The notes under the pieces: generated by a model
What the model saw: the letters and a program-made list of their open reading frames with translations, nothing else
Told to the model about the DNA's origin: nothing
Databases searched by the model: none
Source of the DNA: an uncultured Winogradskyella sp.
GTDB lineage: Bacteria; Bacteroidota; Bacteroidia; Flavobacteriales; Flavobacteriaceae
NCBI RefSeq assembly: GCF_947498345.1
Contig: NZ_CANMJY010000005.1
Location: 124,001-188,000, forward strand
Direction: 5' to 3'
DNA length: 64,000 nt
Shown here: positions 10,323-18,257 of the stretch, one piece after another
Position numbering within the stretch: position 1 is the first letter of the stretch
Layout of the letters: every line of letters begins with the position of its first letter
Position numbers and translations under genes: made by a program

Positions 10323-11654
10323 TTAATAATTATACTCGTCCATATCTTCACCTGAAGAACTGTTATCTTTATATTTTTTATTCTTTTTTTCTTTGTCAAA
10401 TTCAAGAATCAATCTCTTTATAGGATCACTTTCCTCCTCTTCCTCTTCAGCCTCACCTTTAATCATAGCTATTAGACCACTTCTAGATATACCTACAACC
10501 TCAAAGCCATTTTCTCGATACCAATTTCTTAGTTCAATTTCAGAAACTGGTCCATCCTGGTCACATTCTAGAATTAGTGGCTCTTCTTCCGACTGTATAA
10601 AGTGATCTAACAATCTTTGGCCTAGTTTGTGTCTTCGGTGCTCTTCAGGAACACTGACCATATCCAACTCAGTTCCATAGATAGTTTTATTCGAACTAAG
10701 TGTAATTGAGCCATTCACAGTATAGGTTAAACAGGCCTCAGCACCATTTGGAAGATTTATATAATAAGCTCCTTGCCGTTGATTAATTTGCAGATTATCA
10801 TAATTCACCTGTTGTTGAGGCATTACATCTTGCATCTGAGGACCAGCATTGATAGGAGCCACGGGAAGCCCTTGAGCGATAGGTAAAGCATTGACGATGG
10901 CATTTTCTGGTGCTTGTCCACCTTCAGGTACAAATACACCCGTAACCGTTCCGTTGAGGATGTAGACATAAAAAATACTACCGTTCTCACTTACATAATG
11001 TGCACCATCTGGGAGGGGAATGGCGTCACCAATACTAACCCTTTGAATAACGTGAGCATGTGATGTCTGGTTAACTTGCATATGCCGTAGATCAGGACTC
11101 CTACTCGAGCCTAAACCTTTAGAGTCCCTCACATAAAAATTACCCTGTATTGGTACATCAGATTGTAATCCGGTCATTTTCAAGATTGATCTTTTAGGTT
11201 GATTCACTTCAGCTTCCATTAATTTTTCACCCATTACATCAGCCTCTTTTTCTAAGCTTTCGTCATCATTAATATTTACTTTTTCTTTTAGTTGGTTGGT
11301 TGGTTTTACCCTTCCCTGTTTTTGTTGCACTACGTGCCAAGCTTCATGTGGTAAATGTTTTTCTTGCCCAGATGCTAGATGAATATCTGTACCTTGTGCA
11401 TAAGCATGTGCATTAAGTTGAGCTGGTTTATTAGAATTGTAATGTACTTTGGTATCACTCATATCAATACCTGATAAGTTTTCAATACCAGATTTTAAAT
11501 TGTCTGGTAAGTTAGTGTCATTCTTTTTACGCTGAAATATCGCTTTATTATTAGGACGATTGTCTTCTAGAATAATAGAACGATTCTTCGTTCTCCCTTT
11601 AAATGAAACTGCTTCACTATTATTTAGTTCTTTATTTTTTGGTACATATTGCAT
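10323..11654 (-). CDS. Putative eCIS payload: DUF4157 module plus GNAT acetyltransferase domain
   Basis: The protein has 443 residues. A degenerate tag, LEDNRPNNKA, sits at 29-38, followed by a DUF4157 module (about 49-140) with HEAWH at 103-107 and LEKEAD at 134-139. After a long low-similarity linker, residues about 305-400 read as a GNAT N-acetyltransferase: VPEEHRRHKLGQRLL (335-349) is the acetyl-CoA pyrophosphate-binding loop region with the usual first Gly replaced by Lys343, and NWYRENGFEVVG (377-388) is the typical late motif. The C-terminus is highly acidic, then Lys-rich. Acetyl-CoA-dependent modification of a target is the expected chemistry; the substrate cannot be inferred. It sits between two other DUF4157 payload genes. 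Confidence 0.7.
   Translation of the reverse strand: MQYVPKNKELNNSEAVSFKGRTKNRSIILEDNRPNNKAIFQRKKNDTNLPDNLKSGIENLSGIDMSDTKVHYNSNKPAQLNAHAYAQGTDIHLASGQEKHLPHEAWHVVQQKQGRVKPTNQLKEKVNINDDESLEKEADVMGEKLMEAEVNQPKRSILKMTGLQSDVPIQGNFYVRDSKGLGSSRSPDLRHMQVNQTSHAHVIQRVSIGDAIPLPDGAHYVSENGSIFYVYILNGTVTGVFVPEGGQAPENAIVNALPIAQGLPVAPINAGPQMQDVMPQQQVNYDNLQINQRQGAYYINLPNGAEACLTYTVNGSITLSSNKTIYGTELDMVSVPEEHRRHKLGQRLLDHFIQSEEEPLILECDQDGPVSEIELRNWYRENGFEVVGISRSGLIAMIKGEAEEEEEESDPIKRLILEFDKEKKNKKYKDNSSSGEDMDEYNY
11298..11510 (-). repeat. DUF4157 module, copy 2 of 3
   Basis: This segment encodes residues about 49-119 of the GNAT payload, from the LPDNLKSGIENLSG stretch to just after QGRVKPT. It matches copies 1 and 3 almost residue for residue, including the HEAWH motif. 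After this point the copy diverges (NQLKEKVNINDD here, LQMKGKA in the others), which marks one edge of the conserved block. Confidence 0.8.
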
Positions 11655-11701
11655 GTCAATCTTTCAAATTACTATATTTCAAATGACTATAGTCATAAAT
11701 A

Positions 11702-13801
11702 TTAGTGTTCCTCAAAGAAACTTTTAGACAATAATAATGTTACTGTAGTATAGCATAATTGCGCTTCTTCAAAATCTCCTTTCTTAATATCATCCACACA
11801 TTTTTTGATAATTGTATATAATGATTTTAAGATTTTATCCTTAAAGGGATGCTTATTCATACCATCCACAATAACTGGTGCTACTTTATAATACGTAGAT
11901 ACCAGCTCTTTTCCATCAGCTTTCTTTAACAAATAGTTATCTCTAAACCATCTTAAAGTAGTTAGTTCTTCGCAGTCATCAGCTAGTCCCATATACTCGC
12001 AACATGCTGTAGTAAGAAAACAGCATCTATTATTATTTCCACCTCCTCCAGCAGGTGCTCCACCGCCACCACCAGGAGGAGGCCCGCCAGGTGGTGGTCC
12101 CCCAGCAGCAACTCCTCCACCAACGGGAGCAACTGGTGGTGCGTTAATCGCTCTAACAAGATCAAAAACCGCAAGAGCAAATGGACCTAATTGAGCTGGA
12201 GTAACATCATTTCCAAGTTTTCTTAATTCTAGAATTGCTCCATTTCTTGCTGGCTCACCAGCCGCAGGACCTATATCGTTTGGTCCGGCCATGCCTACAA
12301 CATTACCTTGTGCATAACTTTGAGGAGCCCAATTTACTATATGCTGAATATCTTGACCTCCTGCAAAGGCATTTAAAAGATCATCTATAGTAGGATTGTT
12401 TCCAAACATCATCATCTCTGCATCATCTGGTATAATCATAGTTCCTCTTACAGCTGCAGGAATATTTGCTAAAGCAAGAATATCTGCAGGTTGCAGATTA
12501 TTGTACATTTGTAATAAACCTAGTCTAGGCATAAAAGGCATAAAGTATTTCATAAAACCAGCATCAGCAGGGTGGTTACCTGAATTTGTATAATCTGCCA
12601 AACCATACAACATCGCAGCAAAGCCTATTGCCTCATCAGAAGCTCCAGCCAAATTATTCCTTGCATCTGCTAATCCCTGTGTATAAGAAGCTTGGAAAGG
12701 AATTTGGTCAGCCTGTCCACTCCATCCTATTTGCTGAGCAAATCCAGCTTTAGCATCTGCTGGAGCTCCCAAAGCTGGAGCTCCTGGTAAAACCGCTCCT
12801 CCTGTTAAATTGGGAGCAGCAGTTAAATAATCTATTAACTCTCCTATCTTCTCAAATTTGACACCAACCGTAGCTTGCGGATGAAAGTGAACCGCACCTG
12901 GTACGTGAAAATGAAACCCAGCTATTCTTGGTAACCAAGCGACACCTCCAGCTGCTACTCCATTAACAACTACTCCATTAGCAATAGCACCAGCTAAAGC
13001 AGTTATGTCTGCCATCACTCCTATTAATGCTAATCTTCCAGCTGGAGTTTCTGGTACTGGGTCAGTTACAATTTCTACTTCATTATTTGTAGCTCCTGAG
13101 TCTTCTTCAACTGTAAAACCTGCACCATTACCAACATCATGACCTGCTCCAAGAGGAATAGGTGTAATTGCTGGAGCATTTCTATAGGTAACACTATTAT
13201 AAGCTTGAAATTCAAAACCAATTGCTCGCTGTACTGGTAAACTCGTTTGGCTACTACTAATTGTATTATATTTTAAATCGGTATTACTACTATCGGAACT
13301 CATTTGCAATGATTTAGCACCCATTACATCAGCTTCTCTTTCTAAACCTGCATCGTCATTAATATAAGCTTTACCCTTCATCTGAAGAGTTGGTTTTACC
13401 CGACCTTGCTTTTGCTGTACTACATGCCAAGCTTCATGTGGTAAATGCTTTTCTTGTCCGGATGCTAAATGAATATTTGTCCCTTGTGCATAGGCATGCG
13501 CATTAAGTTGCGCTGGTTTATTAGAATTATAATGCACTTTTGTGTCACTCATATCTAAGCCTGACAAATTCTCAATACCGGATTTTAGGTTATCTGGTAA
13601 GCCTGTATTATTAGGCTTTTTTTGAACGGTAAACTCAGTAGTATGGTCAGCCATAGCTTCGACTTGTTTTCTCTGGACGGAAGCTTCAGGACGATTGTCT
13701 ACTAACTGAAAAGTGGGATAATTAGTGCTGCCTTCTTTAGGTATAGCATTTGCAGTTGACCGACTAGAATTACTCTCCCTTCTATCTATATATGTTAGCA
13801 T
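11702..13801 (-). CDS. Putative eCIS payload: DUF4157 module, amidoligase-like region and CFI-box C-terminus
   Basis: I start this gene at the ATG ending at 13801, giving 699 residues. That places FQLVDNRPEA at 31-40 and HEAWH at 122-126, exactly as in the nucleotidyltransferase payload, and an AAGAGG stretch lies just upstream. An ATG at 13837 would add 12 hydrophobic or basic residues. After DUF4157 (about 66-160), residues 193-330 contain GFEFQ, EEDSG, EVEIVTDP and GFHFHV, which resembles the amidoligase/glutamate-cysteine-ligase-like fold (weak). A Pro/Gly-rich linker precedes a C-terminal domain from about 592 with CCFLTTACCEYMGLADDCEELTTLRWFRD in two stretches, matching the CFI-box-CTERM domain known from bacterial proteins of uncertain role. 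Confidence 0.66.
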   Translation of the reverse strand: MLTYIDRRESNSSRSTANAIPKEGSTNYPTFQLVDNRPEASVQRKQVEAMADHTTEFTVQKKPNNTGLPDNLKSGIENLSGLDMSDTKVHYNSNKPAQLNAHAYAQGTNIHLASGQEKHLPHEAWHVVQQKQGRVKPTLQMKGKAYINDDAGLEREADVMGAKSLQMSSDSSNTDLKYNTISSSQTSLPVQRAIGFEFQAYNSVTYRNAPAITPIPLGAGHDVGNGAGFTVEEDSGATNNEVEIVTDPVPETPAGRLALIGVMADITALAGAIANGVVVNGVAAGGVAWLPRIAGFHFHVPGAVHFHPQATVGVKFEKIGELIDYLTAAPNLTGGAVLPGAPALGAPADAKAGFAQQIGWSGQADQIPFQASYTQGLADARNNLAGASDEAIGFAAMLYGLADYTNSGNHPADAGFMKYFMPFMPRLGLLQMYNNLQPADILALANIPAAVRGTMIIPDDAEMMMFGNNPTIDDLLNAFAGGQDIQHIVNWAPQSYAQGNVVGMAGPNDIGPAAGEPARNGAILELRKLGNDVTPAQLGPFALAVFDLVRAINAPPVAPVGGGVAAGGPPPGGPPPGGGGGAPAGGGGNNNRCCFLTTACCEYMGLADDCEELTTLRWFRDNYLLKKADGKELVSTYYKVAPVIVDGMNKHPFKDKILKSLYTIIKKCVDDIKKGDFEEAQLCYTTVTLLLSKSFFEEH
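12030..12130 (-). repeat. Pro/Gly-rich low-complexity linker
   Basis: This GC-richer patch codes for a GGPPPGG-type linker with runs of glycine. It separates the middle region of the payload from its Cys-rich CFI-box C-terminus. Its composition stands out from the AT-rich surroundings and marks a domain boundary. Confidence 0.7.
13364..13606 (-). repeat. DUF4157 module, copy 3 of 3
   Basis: This segment encodes residues about 66-146 of the CFI-box payload. It differs from copy 1 by only a few residues over the same span (for example Leu for Ile in the LSGLDMSD part, Asn for Asp in GTNIHL). The upstream tag and downstream INDD...LEREAD motif sit at the same residue positions in both proteins. 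Confidence 0.8.
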
Positions 13802-13873
13802 GATCCTCTTTTTTTTAGTTATAGCTACGCACAACATTAAATTAGTAATACTCTAAAATATTGTACACTAAAT

Positions 13874-15088
13874 CTATACTCTCTTCCAAGGCGAGTTACT
13901 ATCTGGTTTCATATTATCCAATTGAGATTTAAGCAACACTTTTTGTTCTTCCAAAAGGCGAATTTCCTCTGTTGCAGCTTCTTGGCTTCCAGATACTTTT
14001 TCTTCTTCTTTTTTAGATAATAATTTAGTCTCAATCTCTTCTAATTGCTTTGTGATTTGTAACCTTTGATGCGCAGGGGATAATTCTTCATTCTTTGGAT
14101 CATCTTTAAAATTGCTAATATTAAAAGAATCTTCAAAATTAGTGCCTAGCCTTTGAACAGATCTTGTGTACTTTTTAATTTTTTTATCGTATTTATCTGA
14201 TTTTGCCAGTTTCCCCTCATATTTTTTTATTTTGTTTTTGTACTTATCTGAATCAGTATTTTTATCCAATCTTTCTTTATACTTGAGCTTTTTCCTCTCA
14301 TTTTCAGGCATCTTGTCTTTCTTTTTTTGATATTTTTTTAGCTTTTCTTTATTCTCTTCTAACATCTCATACTCATCAATCTTTTTTTGCGCTTCAGGTC
14401 TGTAGGCTGTCTGAGCTCCATCTTTGGCTGCATTTGTACCACTTGTAATTGGTGCATCTATTCCGCCGGTTATTTTCACTCTTTTTAGTATGAGGCTATC
14501 TTTTAATTTTTGACTAAAACCCTTACCTGTTTCACAGCCTCTCAACTCAATAAACTTTACCTCTTTCAGCCCCTTTGCAACGAGTTTACTTGCCAATTTT
14601 TCTGGACTATAATAACGGAAAGAACTTTCATCACCATGTGCCCCATCTAGTATTAAATCATCTTCTGGTCCAATTTTTGACAATTCATCATCTGGTAGAT
14701 TTTTAAGACGCTCATAAGACAATCCCAATAAACTAGAATCCTTTTTTATAGCTCCTTTAAAATGACCACTTAAAGTAACATACTTACTAACAAGCTGTGT
14801 TGTTGAATTACTTATATTCGATTTAGTTTTATTTACTTCAAAGTATTTGTTTTTTGGTTTCATTGCTCTCTTACCCATGATATCCGCTTCTTTTTCCAAA
14901 GTTTTGTCATCATTGATTTTAATATTGCCCTTAAACTGGGTCATGACATTAATCTGTTTTCTTTGTATAAGTGCCTCTGGACGATTATCTAAAAAAGCTG
15001 AACTCGATTTTTTATTACGCGTATTATTATCTCCTTTATTAGAGGCTTTAGGATTTTTTCTATAATCTTTAGAATATTTAGTTCCCAT
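13874..15088 (-). CDS. Putative eCIS payload: DNRPEA tag, caspase/C80-like peptidase region, Lys/Glu-rich coiled coil
   Basis: The protein has 404 residues. The tag LDNRPEALIQRKQ lies at 33-45. The HEAWH core of DUF4157 is missing, but the flanking KINDDKTLEKEADIMG motif (57-72) is kept, as if the core had been deleted. Residues about 100-210 contain LILDGAHGDE (His151) and, after a helix, KFIELRGCETGKG (Cys185). This His-Gly / Gly-Cys pair with matching spacing is characteristic of clan CD cysteine peptidases such as the C80 autoprocessing domains of MARTX and clostridial toxins. Residues about 235-400 are a charged coiled coil. Autoprocessing or host-protein cleavage is inference; similarity to C80 is by motif only. 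Confidence 0.6.
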   Translation of the reverse strand: MGTKYSKDYRKNPKASNKGDNNTRNKKSSSAFLDNRPEALIQRKQINVMTQFKGNIKINDDKTLEKEADIMGKRAMKPKNKYFEVNKTKSNISNSTTQLVSKYVTLSGHFKGAIKKDSSLLGLSYERLKNLPDDELSKIGPEDDLILDGAHGDESSFRYYSPEKLASKLVAKGLKEVKFIELRGCETGKGFSQKLKDSLILKRVKITGGIDAPITSGTNAAKDGAQTAYRPEAQKKIDEYEMLEENKEKLKKYQKKKDKMPENERKKLKYKERLDKNTDSDKYKNKIKKYEGKLAKSDKYDKKIKKYTRSVQRLGTNFEDSFNISNFKDDPKNEELSPAHQRLQITKQLEEIETKLLSKKEEEKVSGSQEAATEEIRLLEEQKVLLKSQLDNMKPDSNSPWKRV

Positions 15089-15104
15089 AAAATTCCTTTT
15101 TTAG

Positions 15105-16193
15105 TTAAAATGGCATAATAGTTATTATTGCATGGTCGCCTTCATTAAACTGTATTTTTGGTGCTTGTAGAAAGATATCGTCATACGGAAATGTATAACT
15201 TAGACCACAAAACGAATTATCATGTAGTACCTTTGCATAATAATTATACTGATTACAGTTACTTAGATTGTTTTGATAATAGTCTTTAGGAAGACCTTGG
15301 TTAGAGCCACCACTTTGCCCCCATAGTTCTGGATTGTATAATACACCTCTCTCAACAGCAGCAGCAATTAGTACCGCAGCTGTTTTTCCTGCAGAATCAT
15401 CTGGGCTAGAAATAATAATGTTACCTGCTACACCAATCGTATTAATGTTACTTAGCGTATAAGTTGCCTCTACATTTGTCGATTTTGTTTTTATATCTAC
15501 AATAATGTCATTCTCAGCAGTAATTCTAAAATTGCTCAAGGTGTAATCACCATAAGTAAAATTGCCATCATAATTAGCTAACAAAGGCATTCCAGTAGTA
15601 ATTGCTTCTTGAAAGCAACTGTTTAATTCATCACTAAAAGGAGCATTGATATAAAGTGAGGGGCTTAAATAACGAAGAATGATAGCTAATTCTTCATCAT
15701 CTAACATTTCAATTACAAATAGGTTCCTAAAAGGCTCTGGCATTTGAGCCAAATCATTAAAAATATCTGCTCTTGTAAGCTTATCTTTATATCCTACTTT
15801 TTCGTTATTTCCCTCTAATTGCATAGGAAAACAGAAAAAATCGACATTAGTAATATTCCAGGTAGTATTCCATCCCATTTCAACTATATCATAAAGAAAA
15901 GTAGTAGCCATTGGGTCAAATGACTCTCCTGTTAATGGCATATTTGCAACATACATACGAACTTTTTCTTCTTGTTGATTGCAGTATTGAATTAAATTCC
16001 AATCGAATGTAGTTGGAGTATCGAAAGTGCCTTTATCAATTTTTTTAACACAAGTATCTTTATTAAAAGGCTGCCAAGCTAATGCATTAATATCTGCTAT
16101 GGACAACCAAAGGTCTTTGTCTCCATACTGTACCGCTAGATACATTGTTAATCCTGATTGATTTTTAACAGTAACTGAAATACAATTCTCCAT
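15105..16193 (-). CDS. GH64/thaumatin-like beta-1,3-glucanase-family protein in eCIS cassette
   Basis: The 362-residue protein has no signal peptide. VDFFCFPMQLE in the middle and GLSYTFPYDDIF near the C-terminus are reminiscent of GH64/thaumatin-like beta-1,3-glucanases, which have comparable FxxP and Y.F.YDD motifs and similar length. I cannot confirm the catalytic acids. The gene sits 16 bases upstream of the caspase-like payload and downstream of the His-rich gene, so it is probably transcribed with the injection system. It could be a cargo enzyme or a carbohydrate-binding structural part acting on glucan-containing targets. Without a Sec signal it would need the particle, or lysis, to leave the cell. 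Confidence 0.5.
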   Translation of the reverse strand: MENCISVTVKNQSGLTMYLAVQYGDKDLWLSIADINALAWQPFNKDTCVKKIDKGTFDTPTTFDWNLIQYCNQQEEKVRMYVANMPLTGESFDPMATTFLYDIVEMGWNTTWNITNVDFFCFPMQLEGNNEKVGYKDKLTRADIFNDLAQMPEPFRNLFVIEMLDDEELAIILRYLSPSLYINAPFSDELNSCFQEAITTGMPLLANYDGNFTYGDYTLSNFRITAENDIIVDIKTKSTNVEATYTLSNINTIGVAGNIIISSPDDSAGKTAAVLIAAAVERGVLYNPELWGQSGGSNQGLPKDYYQNNLSNCNQYNYYAKVLHDNSFCGLSYTFPYDDIFLQAPKIQFNEGDHAIITIMPF

Positions 16194-16207
16194 AACGATT
16201 TATTTAC

Positions 16208-16891
16208 TTACTTTTTATCCTTTTTATCTTCATGGTTTTTATCATGATGATGCTTATCATGATGGTGATGATCATGATGGTGATGATCGTGATGGTGGTT
16301 GTGCTTGTGCTTATGTTTGTGATGTTTCTTCCAATAAGATTTTGGTTTTACTTTTACATCTACTGGACTTATGCCGCCATCATAATTTATAGCTGAACAA
16401 AAATTATAGTCATGAATCAAGTCTTTTAACCTCTTTAAATGCGAACTGTAATAAGGTAGTTTAGCTTTTCTTCCTGTAATTAGCTTTATTAAATTTTGAT
16501 TATATAGTGTACAACACTTAAATAAATCTCCGAGTATAAACCGTTGCCCTTTATGCTTTCTATGAGTTTCATGATGTATATATCCATGTCTATTAAGATA
16601 GTGCTTCACCTCTTTTTCTACATATTTATCAAATGATTTAAGTCCTTTCTTAAGCTTAGTTTTCTTTTTATCTAATATTAGACAAACCCTTCTCTCTGTA
16701 ATTAGGTATCCTACTATTTTAAATCTTTTCCTACAAACACACTTGTTAAGAGCTTGAGCAATGATAATTTTACGCCTCTCGTCTGGAATTAATTTTCTCC
16801 ATTTACCTATATGAAATAATAGATTATACGTTGGCGAATAATGTCCATGTGTCACTTTATGATGCTTATATTTTTCTTTATGGTCTGCCAT
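16208..16891 (-). CDS. Histidine-tailed basic protein, possibly derived from a REP-type (Y1) transposase
   Basis: The protein has 227 residues and is strongly basic. Residues about 15-150 (YNLLFHIGKWRKL..., FKIVGYLITERRVCLIL) weakly recall Y1/REP-associated transposase folds, where a yvvMpnHvHllv strand carries the HUH pair. Here the histidines are replaced (ITERRVCLIL), so strand-transfer activity is unlikely. The last 40 residues are a His/Lys/Asp tail with four blocks of HHHD type and end in DKKDKK. It lies between the ATPase gene (11 bases) and the glucanase-like gene (15 bases). A role in metal binding, DNA or charge interaction, or particle assembly is open; the family assignment is weak. 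Confidence 0.45.
   Translation of the reverse strand: MADHKEKYKHHKVTHGHYSPTYNLLFHIGKWRKLIPDERRKIIIAQALNKCVCRKRFKIVGYLITERRVCLILDKKKTKLKKGLKSFDKYVEKEVKHYLNRHGYIHHETHRKHKGQRFILGDLFKCCTLYNQNLIKLITGRKAKLPYYSSHLKRLKDLIHDYNFCSAINYDGGISPVDVKVKPKSYWKKHHKHKHKHNHHHDHHHHDHHHHDKHHHDKNHEDKKDKK
16211..16330 (-). repeat. His/Asp/Lys-rich C-terminal tandem repeat
   Basis: The DNA is a degenerate CATGATGGTGAT-type repeat on the plus strand, encoding runs of histidine separated by Asp or Lys. Codons vary between units (cat/gat interchanges), which argues against a recent slippage artefact. Confidence 0.75.
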
Positions 16892-16901
16892 TTTAAAGTA
16901 T

Positions 16902-18257
16902 TTAAATATTTACACTAAGTGTCTTATTTTCTTTTTTAAATTCCCTTCTAAGGCCTGTTAAAAGTTCTTGCTTAGTTACAATAGTATCATCTCTTTTTAT
17001 TGCGGCTAAAGCGCAAAACCTAAGAACATTAATTATTGCACCACCAGCCAATTCATAATCTTCAGCAATTTTCCACAGATCAATATCTGGATGTAATTTG
17101 CACTTACCTGAAAACGCGTTTTTCCAAATTTGATAGCGCTCTTCTGGACTAGGCATTGTAAAATGTATCATCGATTGAAATCTTCTTGTGAAGGCATCAT
17201 CCATATTTGCCTTAAGGTTTGATGCCAGAATTACTGTACCAGGAAAATCCTCTATGCGCTGCAATAAATAAGCTGTTTGCTGATTAGCATGTCTATCATT
17301 TGAGGAGTTGGCAATAGTACGTTTTCCAAATAAAGCATCGGCTTCATCAAAGAATAATATCCAATCCTTATGCTGAGCTATATCAAATATTTTTGCGAGG
17401 TTTTTTTCAGTCTCACCTATATATTTAGATACAATCATAGATAGGTCTACCTTATAAACATCTTTTCCAGAAGCTTTCCCTAATAAGGTAGCTGTAAGTG
17501 TTTTACCTGTACCCGGTGGACCGTAAAATAATGTTCTATAGCCCGGTTTAATCATCTTCTCTAGATTCCAATCTTTCATTAATGTTTTTCTATGATTTAA
17601 CCATGTATTTATTTCCATTACTTGCTCCAAGATTAAATCATCTAAAACTGCATCCTCCCATTCCATATTTGTAGTAATCTTTCTTGCAGGAAACTCAGCA
17701 CTTTGTTCAATTTTTAGCTTCTTACCTGTTAAGAAAAAATGAAGCCATTGATTACTTAAACTTAGAACACCATTAAAGTTTGGAATATATTCGTCAGTTT
17801 GCCCTAGATTTATTACTTGTTCCTTAATGAGTATATCATTCTTATCTAAAATATCGTGAACAACTCCCTTAAGCTCAATTTCAGTAGCACTTATTAAAAA
17901 ACATAACGTCTGGCCTGTTGGTAAAAACCCACTATGACTTTTATCTATTACACCTCCAAACTCTGTAAAACCTCTGTCGTAAATTTGATTTCTTCCAAAA
18001 AACACATCTAACACTTCTGGTCTTAAACTTGGAGCAATAGCTAAGATAATAGCCAATCTATGATAGATATCTAGCTCCCATAAATCTACAATGCTAGCAT
18101 ATGGACTGTCTGAATTTGATAAATCTGGAACAGGTATATCTTGCCAACGCTTCTCATGACCTTCTTGCAATAAATAACTACATATTACCTGATTAATAAC
18201 TTTTTGAAGCCAATCTATTTCATCATATAAGGTTTTTATGGCTGATTTAACTTCCAT
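16902..18257 (-). CDS. eCIS AAA+ ATPase (Afp15/Pvc15-like)
   Basis: The protein has 451 residues. The C-terminal AAA+ domain has Walker A GPPGTGKT (246-253), Walker B ILFFDEAD (300-307), and sensor-1/arginine-finger regions around ILASNLKANMDDAFTRRF. The N-terminal half is the family-specific part seen in injection-system ATPases. In Afp and PVC systems this ATPase is needed for assembly, or for loading effectors, in the producing cell. Its start overlaps the end of the upstream 309-residue gene by 11 bases, implying coupled translation. It is the last recognisable core gene before the payload cassette, the usual place for cargo genes in these clusters. Confidence 0.93.
   Translation of the reverse strand: MEVKSAIKTLYDEIDWLQKVINQVICSYLLQEGHEKRWQDIPVPDLSNSDSPYASIVDLWELDIYHRLAIILAIAPSLRPEVLDVFFGRNQIYDRGFTEFGGVIDKSHSGFLPTGQTLCFLISATEIELKGVVHDILDKNDILIKEQVINLGQTDEYIPNFNGVLSLSNQWLHFFLTGKKLKIEQSAEFPARKITTNMEWEDAVLDDLILEQVMEINTWLNHRKTLMKDWNLEKMIKPGYRTLFYGPPGTGKTLTATLLGKASGKDVYKVDLSMIVSKYIGETEKNLAKIFDIAQHKDWILFFDEADALFGKRTIANSSNDRHANQQTAYLLQRIEDFPGTVILASNLKANMDDAFTRRFQSMIHFTMPSPEERYQIWKNAFSGKCKLHPDIDLWKIAEDYELAGGAIINVLRFCALAAIKRDDTIVTKQELLTGLRREFKKENKTLSVNI

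Noticed and set aside
16211-16330. His-codon repeat as a sequencing or assembly artefact
   Set aside because: Units differ in codons and residues and the frame is kept to the stop; recent collapse or slippage would give identical units.
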